The notes under the pieces are model-generated. The model saw only the letters and a list, made by a program, of their open reading frames with translations, ran no database searches and was not told where the DNA came from. The translations under genes were made by a program, and so were the position numbers. Positions 45,602 through 54,882 of a DNA stretch of 64,000 nt are shown here, piece after piece. How positions within the stretch are numbered: position 1 is the stretch's first letter; each line of letters starts with the position of its first letter. This DNA is from Myxococcota bacterium. Lineage in GTDB: Bacteria > Myxococcota_C > UBA6777. Where the stretch lies: positions 20,876 through 84,875 of the forward strand of contig JAKLKB010000013.1 of NCBI GenBank assembly GCA_023150835.1, given 5' to 3'.

Positions 45602-46369
45602 GTGGCACAACCCACACCAAGGCGCTTTACACGTGACCCCAAAAAACCGACGTCCACTCTCATGCGCATCCTCGGCAGCCCCAAAACCACTCTTGTCCTC
45701 GGGCTACTCGCCTTCACAAGCATCCTATTCTACAAGCACTTTATCCTTTCTAAGGATATCGGTACACCCAAAAAAACGGTCCAAGATATCATCCATGAAA
45801 AATCCCTCTTTGACCCCAAAAAAGAACTCGGACGCGCACGCGATGGAGGTATGCTTCTCACCGCAGAGTCCGTAGACACGGGCGATCTCTTGATCCGCCA
45901 ACACGACGGGCGATTGGAGATCGCTGTCGTTGCGAGAAAAAATGCCGACTTCTTTGTCTTGCGCCCTGCTTCACCCATCGCTCCCCTGATGACGTGGCTC
46001 CGCCAAGGCGACGGATACTTCGCACTTTGCCGACTCCCCCCCACGCCTCGACCCAAGCTCCTGCGCCTACTCGCCACCCTCCAAGATCTCTCTGAAAAAA
46101 ACCCACTTCCCCCACTCCCCACCCCACCCCCAACCTCCCAACCTTCCACCTCCCAACCTTCCGCCTCTCAACCCTCCCAAACCAGCGCCTCCACCACGCC
46201 GCTGTCTGTTCATGGCCTCCGCAATCTCTGGATACTCCAAGCTTTCCGACAACAGCAGATCAAACTCCCCACCCACTCTCTGCCCCCACACCAAGAACAA
46301 CTCGCCCTTCAACGCATCCTTCAACGTAGCCTCTACAACGACCTGAGAATCCCGCCACCAAGCCCCTAA
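45602..46369 (+). CDS. Hypothetical single-pass membrane protein
   Basis: This 255-residue protein starts at GTG 45602 behind AAAGGAG, 37 bases after rnc. A basic N-terminus precedes one membrane helix at about 29-46 (TTLVLGLLAFTSILFYKHF). The outside domain (about 60-170) includes LLTAESVDTGDLLIRQHDGR. A Pro/Ser/Gln-rich repeat (SQPSTSQPSASQPSQ, about 177-192) precedes a short helical end. The family is not recognised. It may be co-transcribed with rnc. Confidence 0.65.
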   Translation: MAQPTPRRFTRDPKKPTSTLMRILGSPKTTLVLGLLAFTSILFYKHFILSKDIGTPKKTVQDIIHEKSLFDPKKELGRARDGGMLLTAESVDTGDLLIRQHDGRLEIAVVARKNADFFVLRPASPIAPLMTWLRQGDGYFALCRLPPTPRPKLLRLLATLQDLSEKNPLPPLPTPPPTSQPSTSQPSASQPSQTSASTTPLSVHGLRNLWILQAFRQQQIKLPTHSLPPHQEQLALQRILQRSLYNDLRIPPPSP

Positions 46370-46556
46370 CAAAACGCCGCGTACACCGACTCGTTCGCGT
46401 AAAAGGCGGATGGATGTATCCTCACCACCGCGCCCCAAACAGAACAACACACACGCTAGACATCTGCCTTTGATTCGCTATATTGCGCAGATCGTCTTTT
46501 TCGGCTCGCTCGCAGCCCAACCATCATCGCCCTCTTCAACCATAGGAGATCAGATC

Positions 46557-46862
46557 GTGGCGAACCTCAAAGATACCCTACTCAACCAAGGACTCCAGAT
46601 CGGTATGTCCGCCGTACAAAAAGTTCTCAATAGCCCCCTTGGGCCCGCGATGATGCGTTCCATCGGCGAGATCCTCAAGATCAAACAAAACCTCGAAGAA
46701 GCCCGTGAGCGCTTGCTCGAACGCCTCCAGATCGCCTCCTACCAAGAACAAGCCGAACTGCGGCGTACCATCACAACCCTCGAAAAGAAACTCGAACGCA
46801 TGGAACGCCGTATGCGCGAGATGCAAAAACAAAACAAAGATCACAACGACGCCCAAGGCTGA
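46557..46862 (+). CDS. Small coiled-coil protein
   Basis: This 101-residue protein has GTG 46557 with TAGGAG upstream; an upstream extension to 46410 has poor composition. Residues 1-40 are amphipathic (NQGLQIGMSAVQKVLNSPLG) and 41-90 form a highly charged coiled coil (EEARERLLERLQ, LEKKLERMERRMREMQK). The organisation resembles phasin-like or UbiK/BMFP-type small membrane-associated proteins, but no family is assigned. Confidence 0.65.
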   Translation: MANLKDTLLNQGLQIGMSAVQKVLNSPLGPAMMRSIGEILKIKQNLEEARERLLERLQIASYQEQAELRRTITTLEKKLERMERRMREMQKQNKDHNDAQG

Positions 46863-46924
46863 TCCAACACACCCTACCCGCCGACGCCCTGACACCCCCA
46901 CCCACCGACGCCCTCACCACCGTT

Positions 46925-48244
46925 CTAGCCACCAAACAATCGAAACCGAAAACCAATATCGACACGCGCTTGCCAATATCCCGCCGTCGCGAGCGCTTCG
47001 TCCCCTCGCCAAAACGTAAAACCACTCGGATACAACGCCCCCGACAACCAGACAAACACCGACCAACGCTCAGAAGGCGCATAATCCAAACGCAACCCCA
47101 TCCCTCCTCCCCCGCGCAACCGCCACAACAGCCGATCGCGAAACGCAACCCGCAACACATCCATCAACGTAAACAAACGCAACTCCCCTGAAAAAGGGCC
47201 TTCCCACAAACGCACACCCACTCCCACCATCGGCTGGATCTGCAAACCCATCCCCTCCGATAATCCGAGCCATCCGCACACACCACCACCCACAAATCCC
47301 AACCAACGCCCCCGCCCAACCGAGAAGACCAGAGATCCGCCCACTCCCACCGCAGGGAAAACTCCAAAAACGCCCATCCCTCCGAACTCTAAGCTACCCC
47401 ACCAAAGCGCGCCACCTTGCTGTGGCTCCAACCAAGGCCGAAGCAACGTTGCACCACCCACATCGACCTGCTCCGCCATCCATCGACGCATCGGTTTTGG
47501 CGGTCGCAACATCGGCAGAATGGGCCGTCGCAACATGGGTGGCTCTCTCCGTACCATCGGACGCGTTGTCGCCAACGCTAGACGCGGGCGCGTTGTCGCC
47601 CCCACAACTTCCCCCCGAACCCGAGGGAAACTCCGTCGAAACGCAGGCTTCGTGGTCGGGATCACACGCGGTATGACCGCGACCCTCCGTCCCTTCGGCT
47701 CTTTTGAAAAGCGCACAACCCCCCGCCCATTCGGCGGAGTGCGCTCTCTCGCCTTCGGCACGATCGGCACATCCTGCACCACCTTCCGTTTCGACGGTGC
47801 CTTGGGCAAAACGGACCGATAGCTGTCCAAAAAAGCTTGTGCAAACAACAACACCGAACGCACACGCGGACCACTCTCGCGATAATGCTCTGGCACTTGA
47901 TACACCCGCTGGATCTTGCGCCAGCGAAAAGTCAGATGCCCTTCGCTTTGGATCTGCAAGCGGATCGTTGCAGCGTCGATCCCTGCAACCAATAAAAAAC
48001 CACGCGACGACAACAGCCGCCGCAATCGCTCACCGCCCTCCTCCCCCAAATAGGCTGACTCTCCTTCCAGAAACAGGAAATAACGATCGTCTTCTTGAAC
48101 GTGCTTTCCCCACGCCCACCCCAAGCATACGCCCCAGACCACCCACCCCAAGCATACGCTCCAAACAAACCACCACTTTTTGGGCGCGCTTCTCCCACAA
48201 TGCTCTACAAACACTTCGACCTCTCGGGCGCTTTGCTGCTCCAT
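46925..48244 (-). CDS. Hypothetical membrane-anchored protein with barrel-like C-terminus
   Basis: This is a 439-residue protein from ATG 48244 (AGAGGG upstream). One membrane segment lies at about 25-45 (WWFVWSVCLGWVVWGVCLG). A globular region follows (RYFLFLEGESAYLGEEGGER). Residues about 155-270 are Arg/Pro-rich and disordered with repeated RPxxLRRP-like segments. The last 150 residues are Gly/aromatic-rich alternating strands ending RVDIGFRFRLFGG, like an outer-membrane barrel. A membrane helix plus a barrel is unusual, so the helix may be a long signal peptide. The function is unknown. A 23-codon frame (48345 down to 48274) precedes it. Confidence 0.6.
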   Translation of the reverse strand: MEQQSAREVEVFVEHCGRSAPKKWWFVWSVCLGWVVWGVCLGWAWGKHVQEDDRYFLFLEGESAYLGEEGGERLRRLLSSRGFLLVAGIDAATIRLQIQSEGHLTFRWRKIQRVYQVPEHYRESGPRVRSVLLFAQAFLDSYRSVLPKAPSKRKVVQDVPIVPKARERTPPNGRGVVRFSKEPKGRRVAVIPRVIPTTKPAFRRSFPRVRGEVVGATTRPRLALATTRPMVRREPPMLRRPILPMLRPPKPMRRWMAEQVDVGGATLLRPWLEPQQGGALWWGSLEFGGMGVFGVFPAVGVGGSLVFSVGRGRWLGFVGGGVCGWLGLSEGMGLQIQPMVGVGVRLWEGPFSGELRLFTLMDVLRVAFRDRLLWRLRGGGGMGLRLDYAPSERWSVFVWLSGALYPSGFTFWRGDEALATAGYWQARVDIGFRFRLFGG

Positions 48245-48427
48245 ACGCCCTCTCTTCACCACCGCGCAAGATCTTCTGCTTGATCTTGTACAACGCCTCG
48301 ACGCAAGATGCCTCCGCACGCCTTCATAACACACCCCCTCTTGCTCCGCCAATAGTTCGCTTGTCCAGTAATCGCCCCCCTCCCAACCCACCCACCCTCT
48401 CGATCAAACCCACCCACTCAACACCCC

Positions 48428-48468
48428 AAAAACAACAAAGCGACGAAAAGACCGAATCTTTCGCCGCT
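48428..48468 (-). terminator. Intrinsic terminator on the minus strand
   Basis: On the minus strand, AGCGGCGAAAGA (48468 downward) pairs with TCTTTTCGTCGCT across a short loop (one mismatch and one bulge) and is followed by TTGTTGTTTTT. It lies 39 bases after the stop of the gene ending at 48507, which it should terminate. Confidence 0.75.
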
Positions 48469-48506
48469 TTCAACCTCGATTGAAACAGAGGGCCTTCCGC
48501 ACCACC

Positions 48507-49172
48507 CTAGAAGGCAAACCGCATCACAGAAGCACTGTTTTGGAAGGAGCGATCCCCACCGTCATCATAGGGCCTTGCAGGAGCCCGATAGCTTGGCTGC
48601 GCCCGATAAGCCCGTTCGGCCCGACTGTTCACGCTGCTGACATGCACAACCACCATCACGATCCCTGTGATCCAACCCGCCAAACTCAACAGCGCTCCCA
48701 ATCCACCGAAGATCAGCGCTCCCAATCCACCACCGACCAACTGCAACGCCAACGTGATCGTTCCGCCCACATAATCGCCCGCCACCCAAGAACCGATCGC
48801 AAACGGCAAAAAGATATTCAACAACAACGGCCCTGCCAGTTCAATGCGTTTCGGCCCCGGCACAGTTTGTTGCTCGTGGCGGAGATCTTGGCCGCCCCGA
48901 TCGTATCCGCTGTGATCACCTCCGCGATCTTCGCGATGATAGCGATCCGTCCCCCCATCATCTCCGCGAAAACCACGACCATCACTTACCCAACGACCCG
49001 ACAACAGGCCGATTGCATTTGAATTCGCTTTCCCCATCACCCCTCGACGACTCGCTTTCTCCCACACCTCGGCTTTTCCCAACCCAGCCTTTCCAGCAGC
49101 CCATCCATCCACCGCCACTCCCAAAACAACGGTCATCACTAGCCCTTGCAACATCGATTTCTTTGCGTTCAT
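48507..49172 (-). CDS. Exported membrane protein with P13-like motif
   Basis: This is a 221-residue protein from ATG 49172, with AGGAGAAGG upstream. The signal peptide ends at about residue 25. The next 80 residues are Gly/Asp/Arg/His-rich and disordered. Residues about 112-190 hold three hydrophobic segments with LNIFLPFAIGSWVAGDYVGG, resembling the PFGIGSxxxGD pattern of the P13 family of small membrane proteins known from Borrelia and found in many Gram-negatives. The C-terminal 40 residues are polar with Arg/Tyr. The function is unknown; membrane or envelope location is inferred. Confidence 0.7.
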   Translation of the reverse strand: MNAKKSMLQGLVMTVVLGVAVDGWAAGKAGLGKAEVWEKASRRGVMGKANSNAIGLLSGRWVSDGRGFRGDDGGTDRYHREDRGGDHSGYDRGGQDLRHEQQTVPGPKRIELAGPLLLNIFLPFAIGSWVAGDYVGGTITLALQLVGGGLGALIFGGLGALLSLAGWITGIVMVVVHVSSVNSRAERAYRAQPSYRAPARPYDDGGDRSFQNSASVMRFAF

Positions 49173-49443
49173 GATCCTTCTCCTATTTGCGCTTCTTTGC
49201 GCTTTGCTTTGTTTTTCGCTCACAACTGTTTTTTGACTGGACATCTTGTGCAGTCGCAGCCCCCTAGAGCGAAGACAATGCCAAGCACCAAGCTCTCCCC
49301 TAACCCCCTCATCCCATCCATGTTTTTTCTCTCGCCCCCTCAAAAGATCACCGTTGCGGATCTTCTCTGACTGTCCGGCTTTTGCGCATCGCGTTCAGAT
49401 CATGAACACATCTGTCTCCCACACGCCCTTCTGAAAACGTCCA

Positions 49444-49977
49444 TCACATGGCTGATCGCGCTTCAAATAGCCTTCGATAGGCATCATACAACACCACCGA
49501 AACGGCATTTGCGATGTTGATCGAACGCACAGTATCCGGCAGGATCGGCAGATGGCACATCTGCGCATCAAACCGTGTATGCACCTCGGGCCGAAACCCC
49601 GAAGACTCACTCCCAAAAACAAACGCATCCCCGGGTTCGATCGCGATATCCCAAAATGACCGCGCTGTCCGCGTCGATAAAAACCAGCACCGCTCAGGCC
49701 GAAGTCGCGGGCCAATCACCGCGTCAAGATTCGGATACACCTGCGGATCAAGATGCTCCCAATAATCCAAACCCGCACGCCTCACACTTTTCTCATCCAA
49801 CGAAAAGCCCAACGGCTCGACCAAATGCAACGAAGATCCTGTTGCATAACACAAACGCCCGATATTCCCCGTGTTGGGAGGGATCTCTGGTTCCACCAGC
49901 ACCACATGAAATCCCGGTTGACAAAAAAATTCTGCCCGTCGCGCTGGGCGAAAGACTTGATCTCGATCCGATCTCAT
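49444..49977 (-). CDS. trmL: tRNA (cytidine(34)-2'-O)-methyltransferase TrmL
   Basis: This SPOUT-class enzyme 2'-O-methylates the wobble base of tRNA-Leu using SAM. It has 177 residues. Motif 1 is VVLVEPEIPPNTGNIGRLCY, motif 2 FVFGSESSGF and motif 3 LPILPDTVRSINIANAVSVV, forming the trefoil knot. ATG 49977 has AGGAG about ten bases upstream. The first 20 residues are not conserved, so a later start is possible. The gap 49173-49443 between it and the P13-like gene shows nothing notable. Confidence 0.94.
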   Translation of the reverse strand: MRSDRDQVFRPARRAEFFCQPGFHVVLVEPEIPPNTGNIGRLCYATGSSLHLVEPLGFSLDEKSVRRAGLDYWEHLDPQVYPNLDAVIGPRLRPERCWFLSTRTARSFWDIAIEPGDAFVFGSESSGFRPEVHTRFDAQMCHLPILPDTVRSINIANAVSVVLYDAYRRLFEARSAM

Positions 49978-50315
49978 CCAACCACACTCCTGTTTGTGAA
50001 CCCAACTTCTTCCTCTGCTCGATCATCCCACACAGAACCATCCAGAGCGGCCTCCACGCCTTCTGCCACTCCCCATCCATCAAACCGCTGCACCCACAGA
50101 GCGATGGTTCTCCAACCATCGGTCAAACCGAGCGTTTCGATATCTTTCTCAAAAGCGTCTCTTGTCCAAAAACAGATTTCGTTTATCTTGGACTTCTCAG
50201 CGCCCCAAACAGTCATGCTTTGTATGCGGGTCCAAACAAGACCAAGCGCCCTTCGCATCAGCCCCACCGCAACAACAAAGCATGCCTTCCAAGAAAGGTC
50301 TCGGATGCCCCTCAA
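49974..50315 (-). CDS. Possible small upstream gene overlapping trmL (uncertain)
   Basis: An open frame of 113 codons on the minus strand ends with TGA overlapping the trmL start as ATGA, the pattern of coupled genes. The C-terminal 70 residues (DAFEKDIETLGLTDGWRTIA, VEAALDGSVWDDRAEEEVGF) have protein-like composition. However, there is no good ribosome site, it overlaps the divergent kinase start by 11 bases, and no family is recognised. If it is not a gene, positions 49978-50304 are the shared promoter region. Confidence 0.28.
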   Translation of the reverse strand: MRGIRDLSWKACFVVAVGLMRRALGLVWTRIQSMTVWGAEKSKINEICFWTRDAFEKDIETLGLTDGWRTIALWVQRFDGWGVAEGVEAALDGSVWDDRAEEEVGFTNRSVVG

Positions 50316-52071
50316 GCTTACACCCGGAGAACAGATCGCGCGTGGCCGTTACATCCTGCGCCGCTACGTCTCTCGGGGCGCACACGCCGAGCTTTGGGAA
50401 GCCGAACAAACGGGATCCGAAGGCTTTCGGCGTCAAGTCGCCCTCAAGATCGTCGGAAACCGCGAAGGTCTCTCCGACCCCGCCCGTGATAGCCTTTTGC
50501 GCGAAGGACGCCTCGCCGCACGCCTCAACCATCCCAACATCATCCAACTCTACGACGTCGGACAAGAAGAACGCTTTGTCTACATCGCCATGGAATTCAT
50601 CCACGGTGCTGATCTCCGCCAATGTCTCCGCGCTCACCTCGATCAATACCAAAAAGCCGTACCTTGGTACATTGTCGCTCGCATCGGCTCTTTGATCGCC
50701 CGTGGACTCGAACACGCCCACAACCAAGCCGACGAAGACGGCACACCTTTGCGGATCGTTCACCGCGACGTCAAGCCCAGCAATATCCTGCTCTCTCACA
50801 ACGGCCTGATCAAACTCATCGATTTTGGCATCGCCAAAAGCCTCACCCTCTCCAACAACCGCTCCGTCGAATTCAAAGGCACCGTCGCCTACGTCTCCCC
50901 CGAACAGATCCGCAGCGAAGAACTCGACCACCGCAGCGACTTGTTTTCCTTCGGCGTCCTCCTCTACGAGATGCTCTCTGGAAAACGCCCCTTTGATGTC
51001 GGCGAAGGCGGCTTTGGTGCCGCGATGATCGCCACACTTGAACGTCAACCACCGCGACTCATCACCTTTCTCCCCGATATACCGCCCGAGATGGATCAAC
51101 TCATCTACACCATGCTCTCCAAAGATCGCAGCCTCCGACCCCACTCCGACCGCGAAGTTTATACCACCTTTGAAAATCTCCTCCGACAACACAAACTCGT
51201 CCTCGAACAAGAACACCTCGCCGCCTTTTACGACGACTTGCTCGGTGAAGACGATGCCACCGTCTACAACGTCCGCAGCGTCGAAGCCGCACAAGCCCTG
51301 CGTGCCATGCTCTCTCCACCCCCCTCCACTCCCACCGCCTTCAACCCTCCCCCCTCCACTCCCACCGCCTTCAACCCTCCCCCCTCCACTCCCACCGCCT
51401 TCAACCCTCCCCCCTCCACTCCCACCGCCTTCAACCCTCCCCCCTCCGCAACAACCAACACCTACCTCAAACGAAAGCTTCAAGATCCTCCGATATCTCC
51501 GCCCCCCTACCAAACCAACGATGACTCCCCCTCCGCACACCGCAGCGACACACCCAACGAATACTCCAGCGATGACGACGACGCAGGCGACGTCACGACC
51601 ACCCGATACGAACCCCTCTCCGAAGATATCCCTGTCTTCTCTTCCTCTCCACCCGAAAACCGCCTTCCCTTCGCTTCCTCAACATGGGAACCAAACAGCA
51701 TGACTCTTCGTGCCAAAGGTACTCCCCAAAGCGCCGTCCCTGTCGCCCTCGGCAAACGACAACGCACCCTCACCGACGACGCCAAACATCCCTACGCTGA
51801 AGATCTCGCCATCAATACACCCACCTCCCATCTCGAACCACGCTCACAAAAATCACCCCTGCCCGCTTCTCTCCCCTTCCCTTCGCTTGCTCCTCTCCAA
51901 CCTCTCCACTCACAACGCACCCTCTCTCCCCCTCAACACCTACCACCCGCTCAAACCGCTCCCTCCGCTCAAACCAACCAAGGCCCACAAGCCAAGATCT
52001 GGCCCTACCTCACGGGTGCGTTGATCTTGCTTGCCGCCTTCTTGTTCTCGTTCTTTTTCTTCCGTCGATAG
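50305..52071 (+). CDS. Membrane-anchored Ser/Thr protein kinase
   Basis: This is a 588-residue protein; ATG 50305 has GAAAGG upstream. The kinase domain (about 15-290) has a degenerate glycine loop VSRGAHAELWEAEQ, VALKIV with the catalytic Lys, HRDVKPSNILL, KLIDFGIAK, and SPEQIRSEELDHRSDLFSFG. A disordered cytoplasmic linker (about 335-565) contains four copies of PPPSTPTAFN and acidic patches. A single C-terminal membrane helix (WPYLTGALILLAAFLFSFFF) ends in two Arg, so the kinase faces the cytoplasm with almost nothing outside. It is probably regulated by partners rather than an external sensor domain. Confidence 0.92.
   Translation: MPLKLTPGEQIARGRYILRRYVSRGAHAELWEAEQTGSEGFRRQVALKIVGNREGLSDPARDSLLREGRLAARLNHPNIIQLYDVGQEERFVYIAMEFIHGADLRQCLRAHLDQYQKAVPWYIVARIGSLIARGLEHAHNQADEDGTPLRIVHRDVKPSNILLSHNGLIKLIDFGIAKSLTLSNNRSVEFKGTVAYVSPEQIRSEELDHRSDLFSFGVLLYEMLSGKRPFDVGEGGFGAAMIATLERQPPRLITFLPDIPPEMDQLIYTMLSKDRSLRPHSDREVYTTFENLLRQHKLVLEQEHLAAFYDDLLGEDDATVYNVRSVEAAQALRAMLSPPPSTPTAFNPPPSTPTAFNPPPSTPTAFNPPPSTPTAFNPPPSATTNTYLKRKLQDPPISPPPYQTNDDSPSAHRSDTPNEYSSDDDDAGDVTTTRYEPLSEDIPVFSSSPPENRLPFASSTWEPNSMTLRAKGTPQSAVPVALGKRQRTLTDDAKHPYAEDLAINTPTSHLEPRSQKSPLPASLPFPSLAPLQPLHSQRTLSPPQHLPPAQTAPSAQTNQGPQAKIWPYLTGALILLAAFLFSFFFFRR
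51318..51447 (+). repeat. 30-bp in-frame tandem repeat in the kinase linker
   Basis: Four near-identical 30-base units (CCCTCCACTCCCACCGCCTT...) encode PPPSTPTAFN. The copies are almost perfect. Confidence 0.93.
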
Positions 52072-52157
52072 GGCACCGTGTGGCCTTTTTTCTCTATCGC
52101 CCCCTTCAATAGGTCATTTTCGACGTTCTTCTGAGGCTGCGTGATCAAAGATCAGCA

Positions 52158-53777
52158 CTAAAAACTCAAGCGAAAGCGCAAGAAGACCTGATCGAGATCT
52201 TGAAATAGCGCCAACGTCGTTCCTTTGTTTCCGCGACCAACGACACCCCCAAGAGTGATCAACCCCGAATCAAAAGGCCGAAATTGCAGTTCTGCGTTGA
52301 CCAAAAACGCCAAACCTACACTCGATCCGTCGCCTTTGTCGCCCGATGTCGGCGTCGCATCCAGCTCTCCCCCCAAGGTGATCTGCAACATCAAACGATC
52401 TCGCCAAAACGGTTGACGTATCACCAAAAAGGCGAAGTGATGGAGCTTATCGAGAGCTTGTTCGTTAAAGAAGCCGAACAGGTATTGCAAGTTAAAGTAA
52501 AACCCGCCCGGAAAGGTGTATTCCAAACCTACAGTCACTTTCGGATACGGTGTGCTCGGAAACGAATCGGGACACGCTTTCTTTTCTCCCGCCTTCGGAG
52601 CAGGGCAAAACGGTTCTTTGCTCAACGGATTCAAGCGCTTTGACTGCTCAGGATCGTTCGCCACAAGGTTTGGCGCGATGCTCTGCGTGATCTCCAACGC
52701 AAAGCTCTGATGCGGAAGAAACAAACCTACCTCCGCCCACACACCCACAGGCCCCAAAGAAGTCGAAAAATCGAAGCCGATCACATGCACCCTCGGAAAC
52801 ACCAACTGCACATCCACATCCGTTGTCACGTTGATATCGCCCGTCACCGGGTCGGTTTTCCCCAGTTTCGTCGCCGTCAAATTGGAAGACGAAGGGATCG
52901 GCACATACAAACGCCCCCAAAAATAACTTAGCGCAAAACTCACCTTGTCAAAGACAAAAGATAACTTTCCAGCGGCTTGCATATTCTCGATGTTGAAGTC
53001 GACTTGCTGGACTTTTTCGCTCGAATTGACTTTTTCCAGTTTGAATCCCTTCGGAACCAACGAGTTAAAATCAAAGTCGATCGTCGCAACATCCCGAAAC
53101 AGCGAGATCGGCAACACCGCAGGAACATAATAGGGCTGCGCCACCAACGTCAGCGTGACATGCTCACCCATGTAAAACGACGCCTTGATCGCGGGCGTCG
53201 GCAAGCGCTCCTGAAAATCCAGCGGATTCTCCAAGTTAAACGGATTGAGGTTGTCCGTTGGGTTAAAGGCCAACGCCTTGCCCCATGCGATGCGTTGTTG
53301 GCCCACACGCAGATCGAACCACTCCGTCAGTTCCAAAAAGTCGATATACATCTCATACAGGCGCACGCTCAACGGCAAGACCTGACCGTAGTCTTGCAGA
53401 TCGTTGGACACCGTCGCCCGCGAAAAATTGATATTGCGAAACTGAACCCGCGCAACACCCGAGAGATTCTTGCTCACCTTGGCCGAAAGATTCAAAAACA
53501 AGCTGTTGGCGTTGCGATAATCAAAATAACGGCCCAAGTTGCTCGAAGTCGTAGAACCCGGCAAGATCGAAGGCGTCGTCTCGGGCTTCAATCCCACAAA
53601 CAAGTTACTTTCGAGAGAACCGCTAAACAGCAGCTTGAGTTCCGCCGACGCCTGTTTGGGTCCAATCACCCCACCCAAGATCAAAAAAACAGCCACAATC
53701 CAAAAGAAACGTCCCCGATACAACGAGGATCTCAAACACAAAAAAGGCATAACGCTCGCTCGATCGCACGTGAACAT
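52158..53777 (-). CDS. Outer-membrane beta-barrel protein (DUF1302-like)
   Basis: This is a 539-residue exported protein from ATG 53777 (AGGAG upstream) with a signal peptide ending KQASA at about residue 45. Barrel-like strands include LESNLFVG, MYIDFLELTEWFDLRVGQQR, IAWGKALAFNPTDNLNPFNL and YFNLQYLFGFFNEQ; it ends FLRFRLSF. The segment VGQQRIAWGKALAFNPTDNLNPF is typical of DUF1302-type barrels that accompany MMPL exporters and LolA-like proteins. Third gene of the exporter set on the minus strand, it probably provides the outer-membrane exit. Confidence 0.82.
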   Translation of the reverse strand: MFTCDRASVMPFLCLRSSLYRGRFFWIVAVFLILGGVIGPKQASAELKLLFSGSLESNLFVGLKPETTPSILPGSTTSSNLGRYFDYRNANSLFLNLSAKVSKNLSGVARVQFRNINFSRATVSNDLQDYGQVLPLSVRLYEMYIDFLELTEWFDLRVGQQRIAWGKALAFNPTDNLNPFNLENPLDFQERLPTPAIKASFYMGEHVTLTLVAQPYYVPAVLPISLFRDVATIDFDFNSLVPKGFKLEKVNSSEKVQQVDFNIENMQAAGKLSFVFDKVSFALSYFWGRLYVPIPSSSNLTATKLGKTDPVTGDINVTTDVDVQLVFPRVHVIGFDFSTSLGPVGVWAEVGLFLPHQSFALEITQSIAPNLVANDPEQSKRLNPLSKEPFCPAPKAGEKKACPDSFPSTPYPKVTVGLEYTFPGGFYFNLQYLFGFFNEQALDKLHHFAFLVIRQPFWRDRLMLQITLGGELDATPTSGDKGDGSSVGLAFLVNAELQFRPFDSGLITLGGVVGRGNKGTTLALFQDLDQVFLRFRLSF

Positions 53778-53820
53778 CGAAAAGATCTCCTGATGTAGAA
53801 TTTGGAGTCGGTGGATACTC

Positions 53821-54090
53821 AGAGAGGACTTACGCAGTTGGAGGGTGTTTTTGGGGTTTCACTCCACGCCCCACAAGGGAGCCCGGCTCTATGAACCCCG
53901 TGTTTGGCGAAAAGATCATCGGTTTTCAAAACAATCACTCTGTTGCTTGAACGGGCGCGAACACGGCTTTTTTTGGCAACCGCGTAAGCCCTCTCAGAGA
54001 GGACCTACGCCGTTGAGATGGTTTGTGTGGGGCTTTGTCCCACTCCCCACAGGAAGGCGAAGCCCTCTTGGCTGCGCTGCGCAGAGGCTC
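53821..54090. repeat. Composite dispersed repeat region, including inverted family A copy
   Basis: This fills most of the 322-base gap between 53777 and 54100. Bases 53852-53914 are the inverted counterpart of the repeat at 1141-1203. AGAGAGGACTTACGCAGTTG (53821) and AGAGAGGACCTACGCCGTTG (53997) are direct repeats. A second palindromic block, GTGGGGCTTTGTCCCAC (about 54028), follows. I see no coding sequence. It separates the barrel gene from the lipoprotein-sorting gene. Confidence 0.65.
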
Positions 54091-54099
54091 CAAAAGCGC

Positions 54100-54882
54100 C
54101 TACAGTTCGAGATCACGCTTGAGATAACGCAGGCTAAACAGACGCGCACTCACACCTGTATTTAGCTGCATATCTTGGAGATCCAAGATCGTGCGATGTT
54201 GGCTTTTCATGTCTTTGACTTGGATCGTGGAGGGGATCGAGAAATCCCCGAACTTACGAAAACCAAGGCGCTCCATCCGCTTGTATTCTTGGTTTTGTGC
54301 ATCAAAGAAACGGATCTCTACGATCTGATGGTCATGTTTGCGCACCTTCATCTCAAAGCGCGTGTAAGACTTCGACATCCCCGCCTTCGGCTTCAACGTC
54401 ATCTGATAATGCTCCCCCTCCAACGTCGCTGAGATCACATCGTTTTCTTGGCCGTATTGGAGCGAACTCATATCATCAAACGAGAGATCCGTTCCCATAA
54501 ACGGCTGATTCTTGACGTGGGCTGCGATGCGACGGGTCTTTTGAAGCTGCGGCAAATACAAAAAGACGCTGGTTCCTCGGATCAAGACGCTGATCCCTGC
54601 CTCACTTGCGGGCGCTTTGAATTGGATCAGACGACTATCTGTTCCCTTTTGAAAAAAAATCGCCCGCCGCTCGCGCTTTTGGCCCGCTTTGTTGATCAAG
54701 GTGATCACCATCCGCGCCTTCATATCGCGGCCTTGCGCTTCGGCTTGATCCACCTTGTTTAACAATCCCGACCAATCCGCTTGCGGAAGGGCCTTTCCTC
54801 CCGCCTCCACCGTCCCACCAAAACCCCCAACCATCGCCAAAATAAACACTCCCCAACGAATGCCCAACCATCCATTTCGCAT
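54100..54882 (-). CDS. LolA-like outer membrane lipoprotein-sorting protein
   Basis: This is a 260-residue exported protein; ATG 54882 has AAGGAGG about ten bases upstream. The signal peptide ends near residue 27. The mature part matches the LolA-like family that accompanies MMPL exporters: DMKARMVITLINKAGQKRER, FFQKGTDSRLIQFKAPASEA, LYLPQLQKTRRIAAHVKNQP, FMGTDLSFDDMSSLQYGQE. It is expected to form a half-barrel that binds lipid in the periplasm. It sits between the MMPL gene (upstream) and the barrel gene (downstream). Confidence 0.87.
   Translation of the reverse strand: MRNGWLGIRWGVFILAMVGGFGGTVEAGGKALPQADWSGLLNKVDQAEAQGRDMKARMVITLINKAGQKRERRAIFFQKGTDSRLIQFKAPASEAGISVLIRGTSVFLYLPQLQKTRRIAAHVKNQPFMGTDLSFDDMSSLQYGQENDVISATLEGEHYQMTLKPKAGMSKSYTRFEMKVRKHDHQIVEIRFFDAQNQEYKRMERLGFRKFGDFSIPSTIQVKDMKSQHRTILDLQDMQLNTGVSARLFSLRYLKRDLEL

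Noticed and set aside
48245-48391. Frameshifted sigma-factor-like coding sequence upstream of 48244
   Set aside because: The Arg-rich frames there looked briefly like an ECF sigma C-terminus, but no helix-turn-helix pattern could be followed in any frame.
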